A DNA stretch of 55,190 nt from Acidobacteriota bacterium (lineage in GTDB: Bacteria; Acidobacteriota; Terriglobia; Terriglobales; Acidobacteriaceae). The notes under the pieces were generated by a model. It was not told the DNA's origin and made no database searches. It saw only the letters and a program-made list of their open reading frames with translations. The position numbers and the translations under genes were made by a program. Positions within the stretch are counted from its first letter, which is position 1, and each line of letters begins with the position of its first letter. This document shows, piece after piece, positions 34,962 to 41,793 of the stretch. The stretch is from positions 1 through 55,190 of the forward strand of contig JAJZVZ010000012.1 in the NCBI GenBank assembly GCA_021846945.1, given 5' to 3'.

Positions 34962-36881
34962 ATGGTCGTATCAATGAGCGCTCCTTCAGGTGACGGAATG
35001 TTCGGATTGGTTCCAGTTTTAACCGCCGGCTCGTTTGGCTCGGTGCCGACGATGCTGGCGGTCAGCGCACAGCCATTGGCGCATCTGCGCCCGCTGGATA
35101 TTGCCGTAGTCGCCATCTACTTTGGGGTGGTGCTGTGGATCGGTTTCTACCTGAAAGGCCAGTCGAACACCGGCGAGGACTTTTTCCTGGCCGGCCGCGA
35201 GATGACGGCCTGGATTGCGGGCCTGAGTTTTGTTTCGGCCAATCTCGGCTCACTGGAGCTGATGGGTTGGGCGGGGGCGGCCTATCAGTACGGCATTCTG
35301 GCCACGCACTGGTACTGGATCGGCGCAATTCCGGCCATGCTCTTCCTGGGCCTGATGATGATGCCCTTTTACTACGTGTCGAAGACGCACTCGGTCCCGG
35401 GTTATCTGAAGTTGCGCTTTGGCGAACACGCCCGCATCGTGGCCGCGCTCTCCTTTGCCACGGAGATGATCCTGATGAGCGGCGTGAATATGTTTGCGAT
35501 GGCCGTGGTGATGAAGGTGGTCCTGGGATGGAACATCACCTTCAGCATTCTGGTGTCGTCGGTCGCGGTGGCTGTTTATGTGGGCCTGGGTGGGCTGCGG
35601 TCGGCGATCTTCAATGAGGTTTTGCAGTTCGTGCTGATTTGGGGCGGCGCGCTGCTGGTGCCGATTTTGGGCCTGGTGCAGGCCGGCGGATGGGATGGCC
35701 TGAAGGCGAAGATCCTCAATAATTTGCGCTCGGACAGCTACTTTCACCTGTGGCGCGATACCGGCAGCTTTGCCGCCAACCCGATGGGCGTGCACTGGAC
35801 GGGAATTGTTTTCGGCTTGGGCTTTGTCATCAGCTTCGGTTACTGGACGACGGATTTTCTGGTGGTGCAGCGCGTGCTGGCGGCGCATAATCTACGCGCC
35901 GCCCGCATGGCGCCGATCATCGGATCCTTTTTCAAGATGGCAGTTCCGTTTATTGTGATTTTGCCGGGCCTGCTGGGGCTGGTGCTGCTGCAGAACCCCG
36001 ATGGAAGCCGCAGGGTGCTGGTGGGTGAAAATGTGGTGGCCGCCTGCACAATGAATGGCCAGCAGGATACGGTCACGAGCCCGCAGGCGTGCTCGACGGC
36101 GATGGCGAACACGCGGCTCCCCGAGGCCTATCAACAAAAAGTCCTGAGCGGCGCGCCGGACGCTTCGCTGCACAGCTACAACGAGGCACTGCCGCTGATG
36201 ATGGTGCGCTACCTGGGGCCGGGCCTGCTGGGTCTCGGCATCACCGCGCTGATTGCTGGCTTCATGAGCGGAATGGCCGGCAACGTGAGCGCCTTTTCCA
36301 CGGTCTGGACCTACGATATTTACAGGCCGCTGATCAACAAGAAGGCTTCTGACAGCCACTATGTGCTGGTGGGGCGCTTGTCGATCCTGATCGGCGTAGC
36401 GGTTTCGATCGGAGCCGCATATCTGGTGATGCACGCGCGCGGCATCATGGACTATGTGCAGGCGCTGTTCAGCATATTTATTGCGCCGCTGCTGGCGGTG
36501 ATTCTCTTTGGCATGTTCTGGAAGCGGGCCACGGCGCTGGCCGGCTTTCTCGCACTGCTCTGCGGTATCGTCTTTTCGGCAACGCTGTTTGTGTGGGTCA
36601 AGCTGAATCCCGCGGCGCTGGCCACGGTTGCGCTTTCGCCTGACGCCAAGCCGATGGCCGAGAATGTCTTTCGCGCGTTGTGGGCATTCCTCTTCAGCAG
36701 CGTCATCGTGGTGCTCGTGAGTTTGCTCACCAGGCCGCGGCCGGTGGCCGAACTGGGCGGGTTAGTGTACGGCGCGACTACGCTGCCCGCGGAAGAGCCG
36801 GTTCCGTTCTACAAGACCGAGTGGATGTGGGCGGGAGTGGCGATCGCAATCTTTGTAGCGCTGAACATTTTGTTCTGGTAA
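34962..36881 (+). CDS. Sodium:solute symporter (SSS/SLC5 family)
   Basis: The 639-aa protein is strongly hydrophobic with roughly 14 membrane helices. Recognisable SSS features are IGFYLKGQSNTGEDFFLAGR (start of the core after TM1), GWAGAAYQYGI, TEMILMSGVNMFAMAVVM, and GFMSGMAGNVSAFSTVWTYD, the conserved helix with Na+-site Ser/Thr. An extra-cytoplasmic loop with two Cys (AACTMNG, PQACSTAM) lies in the middle. SLC5-type carriers import sugars, sugar acids or myo-inositol with Na+. A 73-aa two-helix protein and a fucose/arabinose-isomerase-like gene follow directly, so a deoxy sugar or pentose is the likely cargo. The start is ATG 34962 preceded by ACGGA. Confidence 0.9.
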   Translation: MVVSMSAPSGDGMFGLVPVLTAGSFGSVPTMLAVSAQPLAHLRPLDIAVVAIYFGVVLWIGFYLKGQSNTGEDFFLAGREMTAWIAGLSFVSANLGSLELMGWAGAAYQYGILATHWYWIGAIPAMLFLGLMMMPFYYVSKTHSVPGYLKLRFGEHARIVAALSFATEMILMSGVNMFAMAVVMKVVLGWNITFSILVSSVAVAVYVGLGGLRSAIFNEVLQFVLIWGGALLVPILGLVQAGGWDGLKAKILNNLRSDSYFHLWRDTGSFAANPMGVHWTGIVFGLGFVISFGYWTTDFLVVQRVLAAHNLRAARMAPIIGSFFKMAVPFIVILPGLLGLVLLQNPDGSRRVLVGENVVAACTMNGQQDTVTSPQACSTAMANTRLPEAYQQKVLSGAPDASLHSYNEALPLMMVRYLGPGLLGLGITALIAGFMSGMAGNVSAFSTVWTYDIYRPLINKKASDSHYVLVGRLSILIGVAVSIGAAYLVMHARGIMDYVQALFSIFIAPLLAVILFGMFWKRATALAGFLALLCGIVFSATLFVWVKLNPAALATVALSPDAKPMAENVFRALWAFLFSSVIVVLVSLLTRPRPVAELGGLVYGATTLPAEEPVPFYKTEWMWAGVAIAIFVALNILFW

Positions 36882-36944
36882 GCGGAGATTGCGCCCAGCG
36901 CGGGAAGGATTCCAGAGGAAAGCTGGAAGAGAGGATTGAGTTTT

Positions 36945-37166
36945 ATGCATGGTTCCCGAATTGCCATCTGGTTTTTCATCGGCGTCTTATTGGTTGTCTA
37001 CGGGGCGATGATCCTGGGCTATGGCCTCTACGAGGTGGCTACGGGTTATTATCCTCCAGGGGTACAGTTGACCAACCTGCATACGCCGATCTGGTGGGGC
37101 GGCCTGCTGGCCGCACTGGGCGTGTTTTATGTGCTGAAGTTCCGGCCGGGACGAACGCACAAATAG
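36945..37166 (+). CDS. 73-aa two-helix membrane protein between symporter and isomerase
   Basis: ATG 36945 sits nine nt after AGAGGA; a TTG at 36936 is too close to that site. The product has two membrane helices (IWFFIGVLLVVYGAMILGYG, about residues 8-27, and IWWGGLLAALGVFYVL, about 48-63). They are joined by a Tyr/Pro-rich loop EVATGYYPPGV, and a basic tail follows. It is 63 nt after the symporter stop and 77 nt before the isomerase. The family is not known to me. An accessory subunit of the symporter is a reasonable inference, since some SSS carriers have small partners. Confidence 0.75.
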   Translation: MHGSRIAIWFFIGVLLVVYGAMILGYGLYEVATGYYPPGVQLTNLHTPIWWGGLLAALGVFYVLKFRPGRTHK

Positions 37167-37243
37167 GATTCCGCGCCTCAAAGAGAACGGACGCGGAGAA
37201 ACGGCAGAGTTTGACGAAGGATTCGAATAAGGGAGTGAGCGAT

Positions 37244-38671
37244 ATGGCAGCACAGCGGACGATGACATATGGAATTTTGGTAGGAAACCGCGGATTTTTT
37301 CCCGATCATCTGGCCAAGAGCGGCCGCGAGGAGATGATCGCAGCGGTAGAAGCGGCGGGCGCCAGGGCGGTGGTGCTGGGGCCGGAGGATTCAAAGCATG
37401 GCGCTGTAGAGACCTTTGCTGAAGCGACACGCTGCGCCGACCTGTTCAAGAAACATGCGGCGGAGATTGATGGCATTATCGTCACTCTGCCTAACTTTGG
37501 CGACGAGCGTGGCGTGGCGGATGCGCTGCGCCTTTCGGGATTGAAGGTACCGGTCCTGATCCAGGCCACGCCTGACCGTTCAGACGCGATGACCATCGCC
37601 ACGCGGCGTGACAGCTTCTGCGGCAAGATGAGCGCGTGCAACAATCTGATGCAGTACGGCATTCCGTATTCGCTGACCACGCTGCATACCGAGTCGCCGT
37701 CCTCGGCGGAGTTCAAGGCCGATCTGGAGTGGTTTGGCCAGGTCTGCCGGATCGTCAAAGGATTGAAGAACCTGCGCATCGGCGCCATCGGCGCGCGGCC
37801 GGCAGCCTTCAACACGGTGCGCTACTCCGAGCGCATCCTGGAGAGTAACGGCATCTCCATCGAGCCGATCGACCTGTCTGAGATCTTCGGCCGCATCAAC
37901 CGGATGAAGGACAACGATGACGCGGCGCAGGCCAAGCTGGCGGCGATCAAGGCTTACGTCAGCACGGCGGGCATCAGCGATGCGGCCCTGCTGAAGATGG
38001 CCAAGCTGGGCGCGGTGATTGACGGCTGGATGAAGCAGACAGCGGTCACGATCAGCGCGGTGCAGTGCTGGACCTCGATGGAGGAGTTCTTCGGCATTGT
38101 TCCCTGCACCATCATGAGCATGATGAGCAACGAACTGATTCCTTCAGCCTGCGAAGTGGACGTGCCCGGCGTGCTGAGCATGTACATGCTGGCGCTGGCT
38201 TCGGGCACGCCGTCAGCGCTGCTCGATTGGAACAACAATTACGGCAACCATCCCGATAAGTGCGTGTGCTTCCACTGCTCGAATCTGCCCAAGCATTTTT
38301 TCAAGGAAGTAAAGATGGACTACCAGGAGATCATCGCGGGTACCGTAGGCAAGGAGAATACTTTTGGCACCTGCGTGGGCCGTGTGAAGGCCGGGCCGAT
38401 GAGCTTTGCGCGCTTCTCGACAGATGATCGCTGGGGTGTGGTGCGCGGCTACACCGGAGCGGGACGGTTTACCGACGATCCGCTGGAGACGTTTGGCGGC
38501 GCGGGTGTGGCAGAGATTCCGCAGTTGCAGAAACTGTTGAGGTACATCTGCCGCGAGGGCTTCGAGCACCACGTGGCGGCCAACTTCAGCGACGTTTCGA
38601 AGGCCGTGCACGAGGCCGCCCTTCGCTACCTGGGTTGGGAGAGCCACTATCATCCTGCGCTTGGGGAGTGA
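37244..38671 (+). CDS. L-fucose/L-arabinose isomerase-like protein
   Basis: ATG 37244 follows GGGAG and gives 475 aa. N-terminal Rossmann-like domains (ILVGNRGFFPDHLAKSG, IDGIIVTLPNFGDE, KVPVLIQATPD) precede a C-terminal metal-binding half. In that half the family ligands are visible as Glu in SACEVDVPG, Asp in ALLDWNNNYG and His in CVCFHCSNLPK. The pattern matches the L-fucose isomerase fold (COG2407-like), which interconverts aldose and ketose with Mn2+. It is the third gene of an operon with the SSS symporter and the 73-aa protein. L-fucose is attractive because a fucosidase lies in the window, but related substrates such as other deoxy or sulfo sugars are possible. Confidence 0.82.
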   Translation: MAAQRTMTYGILVGNRGFFPDHLAKSGREEMIAAVEAAGARAVVLGPEDSKHGAVETFAEATRCADLFKKHAAEIDGIIVTLPNFGDERGVADALRLSGLKVPVLIQATPDRSDAMTIATRRDSFCGKMSACNNLMQYGIPYSLTTLHTESPSSAEFKADLEWFGQVCRIVKGLKNLRIGAIGARPAAFNTVRYSERILESNGISIEPIDLSEIFGRINRMKDNDDAAQAKLAAIKAYVSTAGISDAALLKMAKLGAVIDGWMKQTAVTISAVQCWTSMEEFFGIVPCTIMSMMSNELIPSACEVDVPGVLSMYMLALASGTPSALLDWNNNYGNHPDKCVCFHCSNLPKHFFKEVKMDYQEIIAGTVGKENTFGTCVGRVKAGPMSFARFSTDDRWGVVRGYTGAGRFTDDPLETFGGAGVAEIPQLQKLLRYICREGFEHHVAANFSDVSKAVHEAALRYLGWESHYHPALGE

Positions 38672-38693
38672 ACAGGGAACAAATATCGGGGAT

Positions 38694-38712
38694 CAGGGCA
38701 AACGCATTTCAA
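38694..38712 (+). repeat. Left terminal inverted repeat of the ISAs1 remnant
   Basis: CAGGGCAAACGCATTTCAA pairs with the right end at 39492-39510 with two mismatches. Confidence 0.85.
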
Positions 38713-39433
38713 GACATCTCAAAGAGTCTGAATAGGAACCGGTCATCGCAGCCGGCACGTTTGAATTTTCCACGCATGGCGCCTTTGGAACTCTCTTTTT
38801 GTGCGGCGCTGATGGCCATGTAACGGAGCACGGCCAGATTGTGCGCTCCATTTAAGGCTCGCGTTCGGTCCTGATCCTCGTTCATCACCACATCCAATCG
38901 CCAGTGTCCGCTGCGAAGGGTTTTCTGTGCTCCAGTGTTGACGGACCACCACATTGAGCCGCTCCGCCGTCAGGTCCGAACTGAGCAGGTTGTAAGCCGT
39001 TTCGGTCGTGGTTGTCTCCGCCGTTACCCGTCTCCGCTCCACCTTGCCGATGGCCTTCACCCCTGGCCATTGGTGCTGCTTCCGGAGCCAGCCGATCTCG
39101 GGGGAAGCCGTCGTCGTGCGGGTCTCGATGCGTCCATGATCGGCATCGACAACCGGCCGGGTGCGGCTCGCTTGCAACTCCGGATCCTCCAGCAGCAGCA
39201 CCACATCGTCGTGCAGCGTGCCTTAATTGGCTTTCAGCGCCAGCGCATAGTCGCCCTTCTGTTCCACGATCTGCTCGGCAATCGCGCGCTGGCAGTTCAG
39301 CACGTCGGTCGTCACGATGGCGCCTTCGAGGGTCAGCAACTTGAGCAGCTTGCCGTGGCCAGGATCCTCAAGACCCTCCCAACACTCCACAAACTGCGCT
39401 AAACTCTCTTGCGAAAGACATCGAAGCCGTCAT
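38709..39433 (-). pseudogene. Broken ISAs1-type DDE transposase
   Basis: Reading the minus strand, fragments of one transposase appear in order. The N-terminal piece SLAQFVECWEGLEDP is followed directly by GHGKLLKLLTLEGAIVTTDV, so about 150 internal residues, including the first catalytic Asp region, are deleted. The next piece reads QRAIAEQIVEQKGDYALALK and stops at TAA, where homologues have Gln (the N-Q-G-T-L-H context). It reopens as TLHDDVVLLLEDPELQ through ADHGRIETR to VVRQHWSTEN. A frameshift near 38920 then moves to HWRLDVVMNEDQDRTRALNG and the C terminus. Deletion, nonsense and frameshift together rule out function. Confidence 0.85.
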
Positions 39434-39491
39434 AGAAGCACCTTCGAGCCTGCGCGCACTCCTTCAAGGTACCTTCATGGTGCAATTGATT

Positions 39492-39510
39492 TTTAGATGC
39501 GTTTGCCCTG
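39492..39510 (-). repeat. Right terminal inverted repeat of the ISAs1 remnant
   Basis: The complement reads CAGGGCAAACGCATCTAAA and matches the left end at 38694-38712 except at two positions. Confidence 0.85.
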
Positions 39511-39529
39511 ACAGGTCCGGCGCCTCGGA

Positions 39530-39558
39530 TTGACGCTCCCTTTTCCTCCACCTATAAT
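39530..39558 (+). promoter_or_regulatory. Sigma70-type promoter of the first ompH-like gene
   Basis: TTGACG (39530-39535), 17 nt and TATAAT (39553-39558) form a near-ideal promoter just outside the IS right end. The transcript would have a leader of about 160 nt before ATG 39728. The same hexamers and spacing recur before the second paralogue. Confidence 0.8.
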
Positions 39559-39727
39559 CCTTCTTGTTCCTGCTGGCGTTTTTCGTTTGCGGTTATTGCA
39601 GCCTCTTTGCCACCCGGCCGAGAGCCTACCCGGAAATGAGACGAGGTTTTTGGCGAAGGCGCAAACGGGTCGTTCGCGTAGTGAGTCGGACAGCCGGACA
39701 GGACAGTCGAAGGAGTTCTCAATCTTC

Positions 39728-40369
39728 ATGAATCGCTTGTTCGCTACGCTTGCCTCGCTGGCCTTGGGCGGTGCGCTAATGGTTGCCGGCCAAACATCAG
39801 CCGCTCAAACCAAAATTGCCGTGATTGCCTTTCAGGCCGCAGTAACCCAGACCAATGAGTTTCAGCGCGACTTTGCCGATGTCCAAAAGAAATACCTGCC
39901 AAAGCGCCAGCAACTCCAGGCCCTGACCGACGAGATTACTACTCTGACCAAGCAATTGCAGTCACAGGGCTCCATGCTCAGCGACGCCGAGAGGGTCCAG
40001 CGGACAGAGGATATCCAGGAGAAGCAGAAGCAAGCGCAGCGCATGGCGCAGGACGACCAGAGCGACTACCAGTCGGATGTGCAGAATCTTTTCAATCTCA
40101 TGGCTTCCAAGGTTGGATCGGTCATGAACACCTACGCTCAGCAGCGCGGTTACTCAGTCGTGCTCGATGCGGGGCAAACGCAGAATCCTACGGTCATCTA
40201 CGCGAATCCTACTAGCGATATCACCAAGGCGGTCATAGAGGCTTACAACTTGAAGTCGGGTGTGCCCGCGCCGCCGGCTGCAGCCGCCGCGCCCAAACCC
40301 TCGGCGAACAAACCCGCCACCACACGACCCGCGGCCCGGCGCGCAACACGGACGGCAAACAGCCAATAA
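39728..40369 (+). CDS. OmpH/Skp-family periplasmic chaperone, copy 1
   Basis: ATG 39728 is preceded by AAGGAG about 12 nt upstream; the frame is open further but that part is promoter and leader. The 213-aa product has a signal peptide (NRLFATLASLALGGALMVAG) and the Skp opening TKIAVIAFQAAVTQTNEFQR. A long charged coiled coil follows (about residues 50-130), and the second strand region is GYSVVLDAGQTQNPTVIYAN. The C-terminal ~35 residues are Pro/Ala/Arg-rich. Skp trimers hold unfolded outer-membrane proteins in the periplasm. A paralogue of the same layout follows 321 nt downstream. Confidence 0.88.
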   Translation: MNRLFATLASLALGGALMVAGQTSAAQTKIAVIAFQAAVTQTNEFQRDFADVQKKYLPKRQQLQALTDEITTLTKQLQSQGSMLSDAERVQRTEDIQEKQKQAQRMAQDDQSDYQSDVQNLFNLMASKVGSVMNTYAQQRGYSVVLDAGQTQNPTVIYANPTSDITKAVIEAYNLKSGVPAPPAAAAAPKPSANKPATTRPAARRATRTANSQ

Positions 40370-40388
40370 AATCCCTTTGAATCAACCC

Positions 40389-40420
40389 GATCCGAGGCCT
40401 CGCCATGCGGGGCCTCGATC
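40389..40420 (+). terminator. Probable terminator hairpin after ompH copy 1
   Basis: CGAGGCC (40393-40399) pairs with GGCCTCG (40411-40417) across an 11-nt loop, extended by outer GATC arms with one bulge. Only a short T run follows, so it may be an imperfect terminator. Confidence 0.55.
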
Positions 40421-40490
40421 CGTTTCCGGCAGGTGCTGCAATCTCCGCTCCGTGGGCCTGCGGAGGCTCGAAGATCAATCTTCAGGCTGT

Positions 40491-40519
40491 TTGACGCCCC
40501 TATCCCGCCCCCCTATAAT
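40491..40519 (+). promoter_or_regulatory. Sigma70-type promoter of the second ompH-like gene
   Basis: TTGACG (40491-40496), 17 nt and TATAAT (40514-40519) repeat the promoter of copy 1 exactly in hexamers and spacing. A leader of about 165 nt follows. The whole gap between the two genes (40370-40690) thus holds the hairpin, this promoter and the leader, and no gene. Confidence 0.8.
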
Positions 40520-40690
40520 CCACTAGTAGTTCCCGCTGACGTCTCTGTCCGCGTTACTGGTTGTCTCTACGTTAGCCTTTAGGCGGAGTTTCTGAGCAAG
40601 AAAACCTTGAGGCGTCTCTGAGGCAGGCAGCGACTGGTGTGCTGAACTGCAATATAGACAGCAGGAACCCCGAAGGAGCTTTTCACCCAG

Positions 40691-41362
40691 ATGAACCGTT
40701 TGCTTGCATTTGTTCTCATGCTGGCCTCGGGCTTTGCCCTGAGCGCCGCTGCCCAAACACCGGCTGCGCCACGTGCTTCTGCGTCCCATGCGGGTACCGC
40801 ACCCGCCGCAAAGGCTCCTGCCGGACCTGCCAAGATTGCTGTGATCGCTTTCCAGATCGCTGTCGCCCAAACCAACGAAGGGCAGCGTGACTTTGCCGAC
40901 CTCCAGAAAAAATTCGATCCCAAGCGCCAGGAACTTAAAACCCTCAGCGATCAGGTCGACGCTATGACCAAGCAGTTGCAGGCGGATGGTGCCAAGCTGA
41001 CCGATGCTCAACGTCAGGCTCAGGCAAACGCCATCGATACGAAGAAGAAGCAGTTGGAACGTAATTCCGAGGATGCGCAGAGCGATTTCCAGCAGCAGAT
41101 GCAGGAGGTCTACAACACGCTTGCCTCCAAGGTCTATGACGTGATGGAGAATTACGCACAGGAGAAGGGATTCACGCTCGTGCTCGATATCAGCTCGCAG
41201 CAGACACCTGTGCTCTATGCCAACGCGGCCACCAACATCACCAAGGACGTGGTCGATGCGTATAACGCGAAGTCGGGCGTACCTGCGCCAGCGGCGGCGC
41301 CGCAGGCAGGTGGACTGCCCTCAGCTCCCACTCCGGCGGCTCCGAAACCGGCAGCGCACTGA
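40691..41362 (+). CDS. OmpH/Skp-family periplasmic chaperone, copy 2
   Basis: ATG 40691 lies 12 nt after GAAGGAG. The 223-aa product resembles copy 1: signal peptide (RLLAFVLMLASGFALSAAAQ), then an Ala/Pro-rich linker absent from copy 1. After the linker come KIAVIAFQIAVAQTNEGQRD, a central coiled coil, and GFTLVLDISSQQTPVLYANA. A Pro/Ala-rich tail ends the protein. The two are clear tandem duplicates that have diverged in linker and coil. The role inferred from the family is outer-membrane protein chaperone. A GC hairpin follows the stop. Confidence 0.88.
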   Translation: MNRLLAFVLMLASGFALSAAAQTPAAPRASASHAGTAPAAKAPAGPAKIAVIAFQIAVAQTNEGQRDFADLQKKFDPKRQELKTLSDQVDAMTKQLQADGAKLTDAQRQAQANAIDTKKKQLERNSEDAQSDFQQQMQEVYNTLASKVYDVMENYAQEKGFTLVLDISSQQTPVLYANAATNITKDVVDAYNAKSGVPAPAAAPQAGGLPSAPTPAAPKPAAH

Positions 41363-41793
41363 GGCATTGGGAACTCGGTCAGAAGGGCCCCGTCCCGACG
41401 GGGCACTTTGCTATCTTCAAATTGCCCATAAGTACCGAAGCGACAGCTGGAATTGATTCGGAATTCGGGCGCGTCCGCGGCAAAAATATCCGCTCCCGGA
41501 AGGGCGTTCTGTGGAAAAAATGTGAATATCTTCGGGGAATCGTGAAGAAAAATTCCATTTCCCCCCCTTGCCAACTCGCGGCTCATTCTGCAATGCTTTC
41601 CAACTCGTTATTTTTCAAGTAGAAGACGCTTCTCCCGTAAATTGTTGCAGAAGAAAATCGATCTCGCATCGCGCGGCCCTCTCCAGTCACTTTCCCACAA
41701 TCCATCATGAATTTCCGATGAATCCACAGCGCAAATTGATCGCACCGTTCAGCAGAGTGGCGCTCCATCGATGGGCAATTTGCGGATAAGCTC
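41363..41793. other. 431-nt gap between ompH copy 2 and the M1-like gene
   Basis: Apart from the hairpin at 41387-41404 I see no gene, repeat or RNA structure here. The base composition is more AT-rich than that of the neighbouring genes, and the flanking genes converge. Confidence 0.6.
41387..41404 (+). terminator. GC hairpin after ompH copy 2
   Basis: GCCCCGTC and GACGGGGC form an 8-bp stem with a 2-nt spacer (in practice a 6-bp stem with a 6-nt loop), 25 nt after the stop codon. A weak T-rich stretch (ACTTTGCTATCTTC) follows. Confidence 0.65.

Larger units (their letters stand above)
38694..39510. mobile_element. Decayed ISAs1-family insertion sequence
   Basis: The element is bounded by inverted repeats: CAGGGCAAACGCATTTCAA at 38694-38712 and the complement of CAGGGCAAACGCATCTAAA at 39492-39510. 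They are identical over the outer 14 bases and 17 of 19 overall. At 817 bp it is shorter than a normal ISAs1 element (about 1.2-1.4 kb), in line with an internal deletion in the transposase. Flanking 8-mers (TCGGGGAT and ACAGGTCC) do not match, so no target duplication remains. It separates the fucose-isomerase-like operon from the first ompH gene. Confidence 0.85.

Noticed and set aside
36680..37243. Upstream extension of the isomerase-like frame to 36680
   Set aside because: It would overlap the symporter C terminus and the whole 73-aa gene in another frame; the ATG at 37244 has a proper ribosome site and gives the family-length protein.
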